Part shown: one piece after another, positions 1-13,100 of the stretch
How positions within the stretch are numbered: position 1 is the stretch's first letter
Layout: every line of letters starts with the position of its first letter
Assembly (NCBI GenBank): GCA_012845835.1
Contig: JABAKD010000002.1
Coordinates: forward strand, 5,888,106-5,952,105
Reading direction: 5' to 3'
Origin: Undaria pinnatifida
Taxonomy: Eukaryota; Sar; Phaeophyceae; Laminariales; Alariaceae
DNA: 64,000 bases
Notes under the pieces: generated by a model
What the model saw: the letters and a program-made list of their open reading frames with translations, nothing else
Told to the model about the DNA's origin: nothing
Databases searched by the model: none
Position numbers and translations under genes: made by a program

Positions 1-1014
1 TAGGTAGTTTCGTTTTCAGTAGAGGTTCTTGCGGCAGGATATATACATATCTCGTACGTAAACTTCAAATGTCCGTCACGAGTCACCATGTGTGGCTGGT
101 GCGATTGTGATGAAATCATAAGTCGCTGTATTCTTCACCAAGGTTACAGCAGAAGGTTTAGTTGGTCGTTTTGTAGAATCTATCTCCACTCCACCGTCGG
201 TCTAGTGTCGAGCGCAAACATTGGTCGTATTAAGCTCTTCTTGTGCGTTCCCGTTTACCGATACACCACGAGCATATGACCTCTTTTTCCATCCAACCAA
301 CCAAACCCATGAATCATCAATCACGACCACCGTCGCAGGGTATGCACGTTATTCGCCAAGTTTTTGTTTTTCTGGCCCGTTGAGCTGTTGAAGCGAGGAA
401 ATAACCTGTTAGTCTGATGTTTTTACGAGTGTACTATTTGATCCACGACTATTAATAGGGCACAGCGGTGTTGGGCGTGTTGCTCGAACGAGTGCCTTCG
501 AAGTCATGGTAAGGGTCGTGAGATATTGATGGAGCTTATCATACTAGTGGCTCAGAAACTTTCGCTGCGCACCCTTACCGATGGAGGACAGCCCGCACAC
601 ATGAATAATACCAGGCATCTATCGTCGAGGGTACGATAGGAGGGCACCCTCCATCTTGAAAAACGATAATTTCTAAACAGAACGAAAGAAAGAAAGCCTG
701 TGACCGCAAGGAAAAAAGGGGCCACTCGCGCGAGTGACACCGAGCCCCTGAGAAACAAGTGGTCAAAAGGGGGTAATCCACCCCCCCCTCACCGCAGCGA
801 TGGTCGTTTGATTTGTGTTCTTGTGTGTGTTCGTGAGGTTCGTAGGTGCGCGGAGTGTCAATCCCTCGATGATAATGCTGGGGGTAGCGCCTTTACCGTA
901 GCTTAGGTCTCTTAGATTTCTTGTTTTTCGGTCGGTCGGCGCGAAATAAACGCATGTGCGTGGAGTCCAACTGAATGTTTACGTGACAGAAACTCCTTGG
1001 TTTTGTATCTCTAG
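1..1014. other. Upstream flank with degenerate repeat-element fragments
   Basis: No exon is supported here. About 355-600 resembles a stretch of the 0.7 kb element at 13.2-13.9 kb (shared tttctggcc..gttga, agtctgat..tttttacgag and a terminal cacccttaccg). About 605-805 is a fragment of the palindrome-bearing inverted-terminal family: ggtacgatagg at its left and CACTCGCGCGAGTG at 725-738. Confidence 0.4.
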
Positions 1015-1137
1015 GTCGTTTTTCGGCCACAATGAGAAGCAGACCGACACCAAAACAACGGCGGACGATGTGAACTCTCCTCTTGAGGTGCTGCAGCGAG
1101 TGCCAGAGGTCTTCCTCAGAGAGCATCTCTCAAGAAG
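1015..1137 (+). CDS. ATPase gene, exon a (N-terminal helical module)
   Basis: Acceptor tctctag before 1015 and donor gtgcga after 1137. One base, 40 codons and two bases. The end of the exon reads LEVLQRVPEVFLREHLSR, matching the LLEILP..IR..L module at the start of Ycf45-like proteins. Earlier residues (NEKQTDTKTTADD) are polar and probably a linker. An upstream exon is required by phase but was not found within the first kilobase. Confidence 0.7.
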
Positions 1138-4100
1138 GTGCGATGAGGTTCATTTACTCCATGGATAGTATCACACGGCGTTATAAAATTGGTAATGACA
1201 CAGATCAATCTAGTCGTGAGTCGATTGCTGCATAACACGCAAGGAGACCGTACAAGCATCCATGGGATAATTTTTTCCGACCAGCGCTTCCAGTAGCAAG
1301 AGGGGTACGCAGAGCGGAAAGGTGCATGTATGTGGAAAGATGTCGTCGAGACGTGCCGCCACGACATCGTAGGGGCAACACTAGAACATATTCAGAATGG
1401 TGCGGCGCGGCAGAAGCCAACATCATATTCGAAAACGTCATCATCTTATTTCGGAATATGGTGTTACATTCATAGACCATTGGCATTGTTTCTCGCGGGG
1501 TATCATTTAATTTTCCTCAAGAGCAGCTTTTGGGTGGGTCACGAAGCTCTTCGAGCCAGAAGGCTCACAACAGAATTGGTGCACTTTTACTGCTGCCGTA
1601 GCATGTGTTTCGAGATCATTCTGCAGACACCGTAGACGACGTTTTTACTCACTCTGTGGTGGAGAAATATAGTGAAGACTTAGACCCCCGAGTGGGTAGA
1701 TTCCCTGCCGTGTTATTCGTACGGCACTTCAACCTATCTAGCACGCCAACGGCATCGATCGGTACATTTGGCAACTTTTAAACTTGGGTGATGGTCTGCA
1801 GAGGTATTGCTTCTCAACGTTTCTCAACCTTTTTTTGTCACAATGATGATCCTCCAAAGGACAGGCGCGATGCACGAGGCCCCTGTATACAGTGAGCAGG
1901 CAGAACCACTTCAGTGCCTCTGCGATTCTCTGAACCGTGCAAATAACGGAAGTGCCGCTAGCATGATACTTGTGGACGGCATTGAGCAAGCAGCCCTCTT
2001 GGGCCGCGCAACCAATTGCAAATAATATCTACTGTACCTGTCATATGGCAAACGTTGGCTGCTGTCAAGCGCTGCTGATAGCGTTCCCTACTCGCCTTCC
2101 CAGGCACACGAAGAACTTGCAGGATGTTCAAGAAATTGTCTTGGACGAAGGCAGGCGACCCAAAGCCCTCCTAAAAGGTGAGGTGAAGACAGGCTCTGCG
2201 ACGGTGTGGGTTTGCCTGGCGGTCACGGCCAGTTGTACGTCCCAGTTGGATGTCGAAGTAAGAAGCCAATAACCTGTAACGTGTTACTATTGCGCATACA
2301 CCGCATAATGGAGCAAGAAACGCGCCATTGACAAGCAAAGGCGGGGAAATCCGCGAAACCCCGACAATGACCTCACGTAAATAGCCCCAGCCGCGTGGTA
2401 TGACAGCGGTACCTAGCACTTTCGCTGAAGTGTTTCGTGAATGGCAGGGCTCCTTAGCCTATCAATATATCAACGAAAGGTCATGCTTGCTTTGCAACAA
2501 TATTTTTTGTGGATACCCACGCCATGTGGTTGGCCACCAGTTTCAAATTTAACCCCTTTAGAACCCCGAAATCCTTCCCTAAACTAATTTCAAGTAATTT
2601 TGTCCCCAAAAAGGGTTTCTTGTAGTGAAGGCGTTAAGGCGTGAGGCGTGAGGTATAAAGGACCTCAAATGAGGAGCTCGAGAAAGACAAGGGTGTTGCA
2701 TCTCTACGGTCGAACGTGCCGTCAGTAGCTCCAAAGGACTGGCCAACCACGACTAATTAGTCTGTGATTTATGGTCAGCTAGCGCACGGATCCGGTATAT
2801 GTGCATGCGTCGTGGACAGCGGCTGACTGCCTAATGTAAAAGCGTGGTGCTACGATAAAGGTGCACAACATTTTCTCGGAGGTTCTTCACGTTAGGAGGT
2901 GGAGACACGTGTGTCATGTCCTTCTTACTCCGAAAACTGATTTGGAGAATAACATAACCAGATTTATCGCGGGCGAAAGACCCACGGCCTAGGTACAGAA
3001 CGAGAGAATCGTCCAAAAACTGTCGTAATATTCATTGTTCCGACGATTTTGAGATAAGAGGCCCCGTCATTCAAAAGCCATTTCAGACGAATACTGCCAC
3101 CACCTCTACCGTAGCATGCTTGTAAACACCTGCACTAGGTCGGGCAACAGAATGGGCCAATGTGTTGGGAATAACTTAACGGTGCAACTGCACCCCAGCT
3201 GCGAGGTCCAGGGTTTTGGTCGACTCTCTCGTGTTTGCACGCTGTGAGTGATAATGCGATCGCGTCTGTTTTGGCAGTATACGATCATTATGGATAGTTT
3301 GGCGACACCGCTAAGTAAGGGCTAGCTAGTACCAGGGTCATCAGGTTGACGACGCACATATCACCTAGACCCTCTTTGAGCAGTGTGGCTGCGTGTTTAA
3401 TTTTGAAATGAGCCGCCCTGACGTTTTCTGAAACACGTTTGAACTTGGTGTGACCTCTTCTTGGTTTGGATGCGGTTTTCGAGGGCGCGGTTTATTGGAA
3501 CGTGGAGGTTGATGTTTTTCCGCATCTAGTTGGTGTGTAGCCACTGCGGGAATGAGTACACCGGACACCTTTTTGTGGGTATCGGAGACATGGAACTGCA
3601 GCGACAATGACAAGTTCTTTTGTTGAGTTCACGGTACGCTACCGACTTCGCTGGCCCTGCCGGGAGCATTGGCGTTGTCGCAGGGGCGTCCACTGTAGAT
3701 CGTCACCGAAACGACCAGAGAACGGTACCTGCTGTAATGGACGGCCAGCCAGTATAATAGCTTGTAGAGTACACCTGCACATTTTTTAAATGTTGTACCT
3801 GACCGAAGACGGTCTTCAGAGGCTAACACAGACTGATGGCATAAGGAGCTCGAGCCTGACTGATGATAGTTTAGATGAAGGTGGATCACTTTATATGGGC
3901 TTTCGTTGGGTCAACAAACACCTACATATGTCACTCTAAAACTGTCCGAGGTCAGATGCAGGTGTAAAGAGTGAACCTGGCGCGTGAGCACTGGTGTCTC
4001 TTCCTTCTCACGGTAACTAAATATCTAGTATGGTAGCATCCTCTACATACCACACCCGGTCAGGCTTGCGGACGTGACCAAGTCAACACTTTGATCTTAC

Positions 4101-7100
4101 GCCCGTGGCCTAGTGCACACTTCGATATTGCTCACGTAACCTGTCAACACGTCATTACTTGGTGAAAAACTGCAGAAAATGTGTGTTTTCTGTTTTTTTC
4201 CTTCTTCCGTACTCAAAGCAAACAACGTCTACCCCATGGTTCGACAACCTACCCAGTACTATGCACACAGATGTATTTAGCATCTATCTAACGGATGGAT
4301 CCCTGGTGCATCCTACCCTTTTGACACACGTAGTGTGGTTATTGCCCCTTCGATGATCTGTTGATGTCCACACCGGCCTCGATAACTACATTCATTCGTC
4401 TAATCTGCCATTATTATCTAATCGCTTCAAACATTGATATATTGATTCAATCAAACAAAGCACGTATCAGAACCAACTAACCCCGCAACACCCGGGCCCT
4501 TACATTTTTCGTGGGCTTTCGTCGCTCTATTCGAAACCGACGATGAAAAACTCTATAGTATACACAAATCTGGCGTATCTCGGCACTCTGATTTCATATT
4601 CCTAAAGTCCTTGGCATACAAGTACAATATGTTAGACTACTGCTTTTTTTGTCTACTAGACAAAGAGTATCGAAACCTATTGTGTTGAAGAAATTGCCGG
4701 GGGGGGTGCTGTTATCGTGCTACGTTTGGCAACCAATATTTTCAAGACCGCATCCGCCAACACAACTTGTGCCTCTCTACCTACCACACCGCGTGCGAAA
4801 ATATTCTTCAATCGCCACACTTAATTGCACTAACCCACATAGTGCTAGAGTGACACGGACCCGATGTTGGTCATCGCCGCGCTCCACAACGAGACGCTCG
4901 ACGAACTTTTCATTGAGAATCACGTCTTGGAGGATCGCGAGGGATCTTTCTTCTGGTGTTGCCCCGCTCCACACCACCTGATACGAGTATCGGCGTGAAG
5001 TGCCGTGGAGACACTGCCGAAAAATCTTCCCCTCGAAATGTTTCCATCCCCTGCCAAGCTGCCCTTGGACGCCTGTTCCCTCCACATACACCGTGAGCGC
5101 CCGGATCCGCAGCTTGGCCAAGGCTCCCTCGGGCAGCCAAGGTTTCCTCGGGAAACACGCCCTCCGACGAGATCGGGGGTCTATCTAGGTCGTAAGGGTC
5201 ACGTGGTACAGGAGGATGATGAGCGAATGCCAACGACGGTCGCATAGGCAGCAAGGCGTCATTGCTACGGGTGTTATTTATCGATGAATTCCTGAGCGTC
5301 AATCGACTAGGAGTTGTCTAGCTTTGCCTCATGTATGATTAGATCCTCGGCATCCCCAGCGGTTAAAGGGCGGCAAAGGGGCTGTGTCGGTGGTTTATGT
5401 TGCTGACCGTGCCTGAGAGAACACCATAAAACTGTCGTCTACATCCACCGCCTGTCTGATGTATGTCGTGAATCCAAACTATGATGTCGCCTATGGCCAA
5501 CATTCCGTTTGATGAAACTGTTAAATCCCATGTGATTGGTGCATTGCGAGCGATCACCACAACTGGCACGACGTCGACACCTGTACACGTTCCTGAGGTT
5601 TGATGAGGGAATGGTTGCAAGGTTTAGGGAAAGCCAATGATAACGGTTACCCCGAATAGTGGGTTGGTCAAAAATATTGAAAAGCAAATTTACGGTATCA
5701 ATTTCCGCCGTCCTCCGGCACTGTAAAGAGCCTACCAAGTCTCGCTGAAGAGAAACAAAAGGTGGTGGTGACACATACATGCTACGTACGGTGGAGGTGC
5801 CCGTTTGATTGATCGAGGGTCCTCACTCAAAGAGCTCGTTAGCAAACACCAAAGACTGACTCCGAGAGAAACCAAAGGGGTACCCGATAGTATATCCTTA
5901 GCCTCGGTACAATGAAACGGTTTTTTACGAGGTTGTGTTCTGTAGGGTACGCACGCCATACCCGCCGGGTATTTACCCGGGTATTACTCTAGAAAGAACT
6001 TCTGTGAGTTCTGCATGTCATTCATACCTGTAAAACTTCTGGAGGTTCTGTATGACTTCATACCCGTACCCGGAACTTCTGGAAGTTCTGTACGCCAGTG
6101 CCGCGGATACCCGGGGTACGGGTATATCATTTTTATAACGTACGTGGGTTCTGCACGCCCGTGCCACAACACTCTACTTCTGTCAGCTCTGTAACACTTC
6201 CGCACCGTACCCGAAATTTCTGTCAGTTCTATGAGATCTCCATACCCTAACCCGGGACTTCTGTGACTTCTGTAAGACTGTGTCACAAACAATACCCGGG
6301 GTACGGGTATATCTTTGTTACAATACCCGGGGTACGGGTATACCTTTGTTACAATACCCGGGGTACGGGTATACCTTTGTTACAATACCCGGGGTACGGG
6401 TAAACCTTTGTTACAATACCCGGGGAGCCGCACATGCATTAATTCAGGTTTAATAACCCGAGGAGTGTATTATTATGCATGTTATTGTGATGTCATATCT
6501 TGCTTTCGGTGAGACCAACCGAACGGTGAGACCAACCGAACACCAAATGCACAACAGTAGCATTACGTATCGTGTATAATGGTGGCACCTACTGCTGTAA
6601 GCCCTGTTTATGTTTCTTTCGTTTATTTACCCCTTGCTTATGTAGTAGTCTATATTAACGAAGGACACTTCTGAATGCAAAATTCTCATTATATATAATT
6701 CGAATTGAATTCGATTCGATTTGGTGGAAGTATACCTGGTGCGAATTTTGGCGCCTCATAATAATGGGAAGCCACGTATTGCGCATTGTCAATGTTTTTT
6801 TCCCGATCGGAATGATACCTAGATCTGCCGTGACGGCGATGCAGCAACCATCGACGTCTAGGAGTATCCTCTGCGATTTCGGCATTTTCGCTTCTTCTTT
6901 GTCGCGGCACTTGGCTCATCAAGCTGTAGTGGCAAATATTATGGGCTTGCGACCGCCATTATTTGTTTTGAAGCGCAACAGCCGGGAAACGCCATGGTAT
7001 GATATGTTACAGCGCAGTATAGCCGTGAGCTCGGCTGTTGCCCCGGTCACCACTCGTTGAGGTTCACGATTTATCGACTCTCTCGGTAGTGGTTTTGTCG

Positions 7101-10100
7101 ATAATTCATAATTCCCCTAAAGCTACGACAGATTGCATCGGGGAAATTGGCCCAGTGAGAACATGCCATCCATGTAAGTTGGATGAAAATCCCCCATTTC
7201 AAATCGAACTCCCCGCCGAGGGGGTGTGCATTTACCTGGGTATTACCCGTACCCGGAACTTCTGTAAGTTCTGCGGGGGATTCATACCCGTACCCGGAAA
7301 TTCTGTAAGTTCTGTACGCCCGTGCCACCATACCCGGAACTTCTGGAAGTTCTGTGAGACTTAATACGAACTTCTGTCAATTTTGCAAGATATTCATACC
7401 CGTACCCAGAACTTCTGTGAGTTCTGTAAACCCGGTGCTAAAATACCCGGGGTACGGGTACAGCACCTTTTGTACCCGCCCAGAACTTCTGTAAGTTCTG
7501 TACACCCGTGCCACAGTATCCGGAACTTTTGGAAGTTATTTTATCACTTTGATACCCGTACCCGAGGCCTCTGGAACTTCCGCGAGACCCCCATACCCTC
7601 ACCCAGAATCCACAAACCGTACAAAACATAAATTTTGAAACTTCGGCAATTTTCGGCTGACGAACCCCCGTCATTCAGAACATAATTTGCATTTATCGAC
7701 AATGCCTACCTCTCTCTATCGTAGCACGCGTCACGCAGGCATTTCATTGTGGCTTTGGAGCTAGCTTCTTCTCAAACGAAACTTTTTCACAGCGTCGTTA
7801 CCGCGAATACTTGGTACGTGTGGTCCGTCCAGGCTGGTTTCCCAAAACCATATTTTTCATCCCGATTGAATACATTGCTACCCTTTTCAAAGGAGATATT
7901 TAGAGGATCTTGCGCATCTTCGAACACTTGTATTTCTCCTCATCACAAAGCGTTTTTTCGCAGGAACCCCTGCAGCACCACTGATGCCAGTCGTATTATT
8001 ATCGATTCTCAGCATCGAAACGTGAAGCGATTGCATGAGTCCTAATCAATACAATTAGAAACAAAATGGTGTCCTTGTTTCTTGACGGTGTTCATATAGA
8101 ATACTACACTATACAGAATCGGTCCGCTCCCAATGCTTAGGTCCGACAGTTGAAGTCTCGCTTTTTTTCTGGCGGAAAAACGGTGAAAAAAACTGAAATC
8201 TTCTTGTTGTGCCGAGATTGGAACACGGTGGCGGCTCCCGGGACATGGGCGGATGGTCTATTTAGGTGGACAAAAACACGAAAGCGACGGCAGATGCCAT
8301 CAACAAGGTCATGCGCGGCGTGGGGCGTAAAGAGGCAGCACAGCTCCATTTCTACGTCTGAATCAGCACCTACTCAATTTCTCCCGATGAAATCCTCGTT
8401 TGACTTCGATTGCCTCGCCAGGACGTGGACGGCTCTTCTTGTGTAGCGACGAAAGCGTTGTGGTCACGCCCACGCACATCGACCAGGTTGTGGGACGTCT
8501 TGAACTGGAAGGGAGGTTTGGGGAGGACAACCGAGCGGGGTTTCCCGGCCAACTCCACCGCCTTAGCGTGATGAGGAGAAAGCAGGTTAGAGCGTTCTGA
8601 AATGCCGAACTCGGGAAGAGTCGGTATACGGTAGCCCTCCCAAACTTTTACTTAATGAAACCAGCTCCCGACCGCATATCCTGAAATACGGTGCCCCTTG
8701 CCACCCCGACGTCATCGATCGGTAGTACTAGTAGTTTTTTAGTCCTTAGCGATCGAGAAAACCCATGCAGATATTTCAAATCATGGCATCCTTCCTCATC
8801 TTAAGCAGTGATGAAACGTCCGTATATATACATGGTCTATATATATAAAGAAATCGCGGGTTTGGGGGGGGGGGGAGGGGCGCTATTGATCATAGAATCA
8901 GTCGGAAGCTTGTTTGTTGTCATAATCAGGTCAACGCCCCACGAGTGTTTGAATTCGTACGTAGACGCTTAAATTCCTCTTTGCCCAGAAGTATAACCAA
9001 CCGGCTTTGGAGGACAGGGGGAAAAGTGGTCTTATTCCTCTTTTTTTCGCTTTAATCCGAGTTAGCTGGCCTTATCTCCCGAAAATATTTAACTGATAGT
9101 CTAAGACTGGGTACCGCACTGTATTCAATACCGTCGGAACACCGGTTGCGATACACAATATTTTCATGACCTATCTAGCCCATTAAATTGTGTATGGGTC
9201 TAGCTTACGGCTTCCTCTAACTCGGTTGTTTGGTGGGACATATGAGTGCTCGAGTGGAAATTCCCTGAATAAGATGGTGATTAACTTGTCGTAGATTGCG
9301 TGTCTACCTCACGACGAATCTCCACGTGATCAAAACAGCATAGATTAATAAAACCCAACGCAGACCGCTTGGCTATGGGGTAATGTGTTTGGTGTCCAAA
9401 CTCCAAGAATGCATCAAGTTGAACGATGTTCGTTGTCATTGAGACTGTCGGCAGTCGGGCAATGTTCAAGTCCACGGTCCAAATACCTGCCCCCCCGAAA
9501 AGCTTCTTTATCGCTTGGACGTGGGGTGCAGCATAGATGTGCGCGCTTTGCTGCTCCTGGCACCACTTGTCAGAAACGATGCCACAGGGTGTGTTTGATC
9601 TCTTGCGGCAATCGGCCGAATTAAACTCGGAACGTGTCGATTCCTATAGACCCTGTAATCCTCCTGTTCAACAGTCTCGCCTTTGAAACGCGTCAACAGA
9701 AAGGACAGATCTTCGCGGCAACTCTTCGAATAGGACGGTTCTTCAAGGGGAGCGGTGGACTTATCGACGACATCCTGTTCCACGTTGTGGACGTCCCAGG
9801 TAAGACAAGCGTCTGGTTGACCGTCCGAACGTTCGGTGCAACTGGTGACGTCAGGGATTGTCTGTGCATGAGCCTCGGTATAGGAAATGCACACTTGTAC
9901 ATGTAGCACTGGAAGGCTAAAAAGGATTAATACTAGTAGCAGTAGCGCCAGTTCTTTTCTAGGAGTGGTATGGTTACGTATGCTTATGCTAGGTGATACC
10001 CTCAATCAATTCCCCCACCTTGAGAAGACGACCTTAGAAGAACAAACACAACGCCAACACGGTTTGGGCCTGTGCACCACTGGGCAGATAACGCCGCGGA

Positions 10101-13100
10101 ACTAAAAACGCCAGATCTAAACGTGGACGACGACACAGCCTAAACGGCATCACCGTTATTGGGTGATTGCAGACGCGTTCGTCGTAAGAAAGTACGCGGC
10201 GAGCAGTGCGTTAAGTATACACGTGGCTTGAAACCTACCTACGAAGATAACTGCTCCCCGAAGCGTCAACCGTGTATCTGTGTATGTGCCGCTTATGTGC
10301 CTCCCCCCGTTCCCAACGGGTAACGCAAAATACTATTAACAGGCAAGCCACAGCGCGCGGCGTCCATTCTTGTCCTTGGCGAGGCAGGATCTGGCAAGAC
10401 AACTGTCATCCGCGACATATGCCGCAAGATCTCCGCGAAGCAGGTGCAAACAGGAGGACAGCAAGATTCGGGTGGGGTAGTGTCATACAATGCAAAGGAG
10501 GCGTGATATTATATTCTCACGCTCGATACAACAAGAGGTGTCGTTTTGTGGGACCCCATAATATTTTCGGTGAAACCTAGGCGCAGCCCGCCGAGAACCT
10601 TAGAGCCAAGCTCGATAATGGTTTTAAACGTTTGAACTGAACCCTTGTCACTGGCAGCGCTCGTTACAGCTGGAGATCAATAGCACCTAAATCTGAGTCA
10701 CCAGATAACCCCAAACAAGTATCCTATGTGCTCGGCTCATGCTTGATTTAATGTTCGCGTGTTCTCGACGCATGTAAGGTGCTTGAACCACAGTCAGAGA
10801 AATCGATTTTACTGAATCGGGGGAGCTGAAGTAACGAATGCTGAACTATCGCTGATTAGAAGATACCTGAGGGTTAGCATGTTTTATCCCAACATAGCGG
10901 TCTGGCCAGTACCACACAATAATTTCATGGGTATTGAAGAAAGTGCTTAAATTGTGAGCTGAACCCTCGTTTGTTTCGAACGGATTCGTTCGTGATTGCC
11001 CGGGCCGCACATGTGCCTTCCTTCAAGACTACCCCTTGAACATGTGGACCTTTGCTATCGCGGTGAAGTGCTGCAGTGATGTGCTGATGCCCATTGAACT
11101 CTCATCTAACTTAACTATTTAATGAACCTTTCTACGTGTCACGCCACGGGCGTGCAATCCCCACTACCACCCTTCAATGCACCGACTTTTGTGTTCGTGA
11201 CATATGAATAGCATGTGGTTGTTGCATGCCAAACTCCATATTTTGCTTGAATGCGTCCGTGGTGTCCCGCCATGCGTGTGCTTTTCGGCCATCCCTCGAA
11301 CTTGCAGACTGTGGTGATCGTGGACACCAGCAACGAGATTGCTGGCGATGGCAATATCCCCCACCAAGAAGCCATCGGAGAGAGCAGGAGGATCATGGTT
11401 CCGGTCAAGGCGGATCAACACAAGTATTTATTACGACTTGATGAATTTACCATCGCTGTATGTCCCCCTATAGCTTCGTTGAACTTCGAATATCCTACAG
11501 TGTGTTTGGTGCCGATCGTCGGCTGGTCTGTGATTAATTAGTAGCTTTCCAATGATGGCGTAAAAGAGAGCATGGATATTTAGCAACATTGGCGTAGAAG
11601 CTGCTCGTACTGATCCATAGGTTCTCATCCAATTATACCATTTCATTTAACAACATGGCACCGGAGCTGCTCGTACTGATGGTTCCACACTCATGTAAAC
11701 CGCCTTCCCACATATTATAAACCCTCAATAGCCTATAGGTTTTAATTGATATTACACTACAAACATCCATACATCTTGTGGTTAACGGTTGCTGTGGGTT
11801 TATTTGCCTCACATCAATAATCCGGTGATTTTGGACGACAGTGATTCTTCACGTTTAGATCTGTAGACCTAGAGGCCGGGGTTTCTTCCGATTGAACTTC
11901 GTGTCTGGTGACTAGCCACGGCGAGATACGTTAGCGGATCAATATTTGTCGCCTGCGTCATATCGCTATATTTCGAAGTCGTCGTATTCTGACATTTTCA
12001 CCGTCGGGGTTAGAGTTTGTAAAGTGTTTTTCTGTCGAAGTTAACACTGGATGATGAGATGTTAACCTCTTCGGGGGAACAACCCGAGCTAGAGACCTCT
12101 TAGAATGAACAGCCCAATGTATAGATATGTTCGGGTGAAAAGCCCCACATAAAGACCTCTTGGGGTGGGAAGCAGCTAGACTAGGGTAGGGTAGACAGGG
12201 TAGGGTAGGGTAAACGATGTCGGAATAGGCGAGGGTAGTGTAGTGAATAACGGTGTAGCACAGGGTATGTTAGGATAGTGCCGGGTAGTGTGGAGTAGAT
12301 TATTGTAGGGTAGTGTAGTCTACTGTGAAATAGTATTGCTGCGCAAAATATTGCCCCACTCGTCGTTTCTGTCATCTTGCTTGCGCAAGGTCCGTTACAT
12401 GGCGCCTGCAATATCAAGTTTTCGTACATGGCGCCGGCCCCCGATGGTTGCCCTGTAAAACGCGCGCAACCAGGGTAATGACGGAGGCGCTTCAAAACCA
12501 CACGCCGCAGACGATCGTAGTGGACGAGATCTCAAACAAATTTGAGGCAAACGCCTGCCAGGACATCAAGGCACGGTAAGAGTAGACCCTCAGACTCGCG
12601 CTTGGCGCGGTCGACGTGCACCCGAGGTGTCTGAGACTCCTGTCCTATTGACCCATTTTTTTTCCATTTTTTAAGTACACAGTCTAACGCCAACGTGTTT
12701 TGTTTCCGTGTCGGGAATGCGGTACTAAAAGGGTTACCTGGTCAGTTCTAACCCCCACCCAAAATTCACTCCGAGATGAGCGAGGTACCTGACCAAATAT
12801 TTATGCCGTGATGGTCTACGTATTCGAAGAGAGATGCGTTTTACACATAAACATTTATTTCAGCGGCATGCGCGGGCTTCCGCTGAGGAAGCCGTCATAA
12901 AAAGCAATTAATTCTACGTAGGGGGATTGAGCTGTTTTAAGGCGTATCCTTGCAGCGGCTTGGGGTAACCCGCGAGAGTAACCGACCTTCTCCTTTTGGT
13001 GTCTCAATCTTTAGTGTCTTTCAATATTGCGATAGGAGTCCGCAACGGAATGGTGAGTCACACTGCAGCCCAAAAAAACAAAGCCCCTGGAGTGTGTCTG

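Larger units (their letters stand above)
2178..8421. other. Large intron of the ATPase gene (6.2 kb)
   Basis: It holds a dispersed repeat at 2540-2640 (also at 45,960-46,050), an inverted-terminal element at 2842-3122, a protein-like minus-strand frame near 4.8-5.2 kb, and two blocks of a GGGTACGGGT/acttctg minisatellite (about 5960-6470 and 7235-7670). I see nothing convincing at 3.1-4.7 kb or 7.7-8.4 kb. Confidence 0.5.

Noticed and set aside
8254-8354. Plus-strand frame VDKNTKATADAINKVMRGVG after an AG acceptor-like site
   Set aside because: Looks protein-like, but exons at 2104 and 8422 already join in phase and its possible donors do not fit them.
9508-10005. 165-codon minus-strand frame with a hydrophobic lead (ELALLLLVLILFSLPVL)
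   Set aside because: No ATG near its start, and it lies antisense to exon d of the ATPase gene, which has family and phase support.
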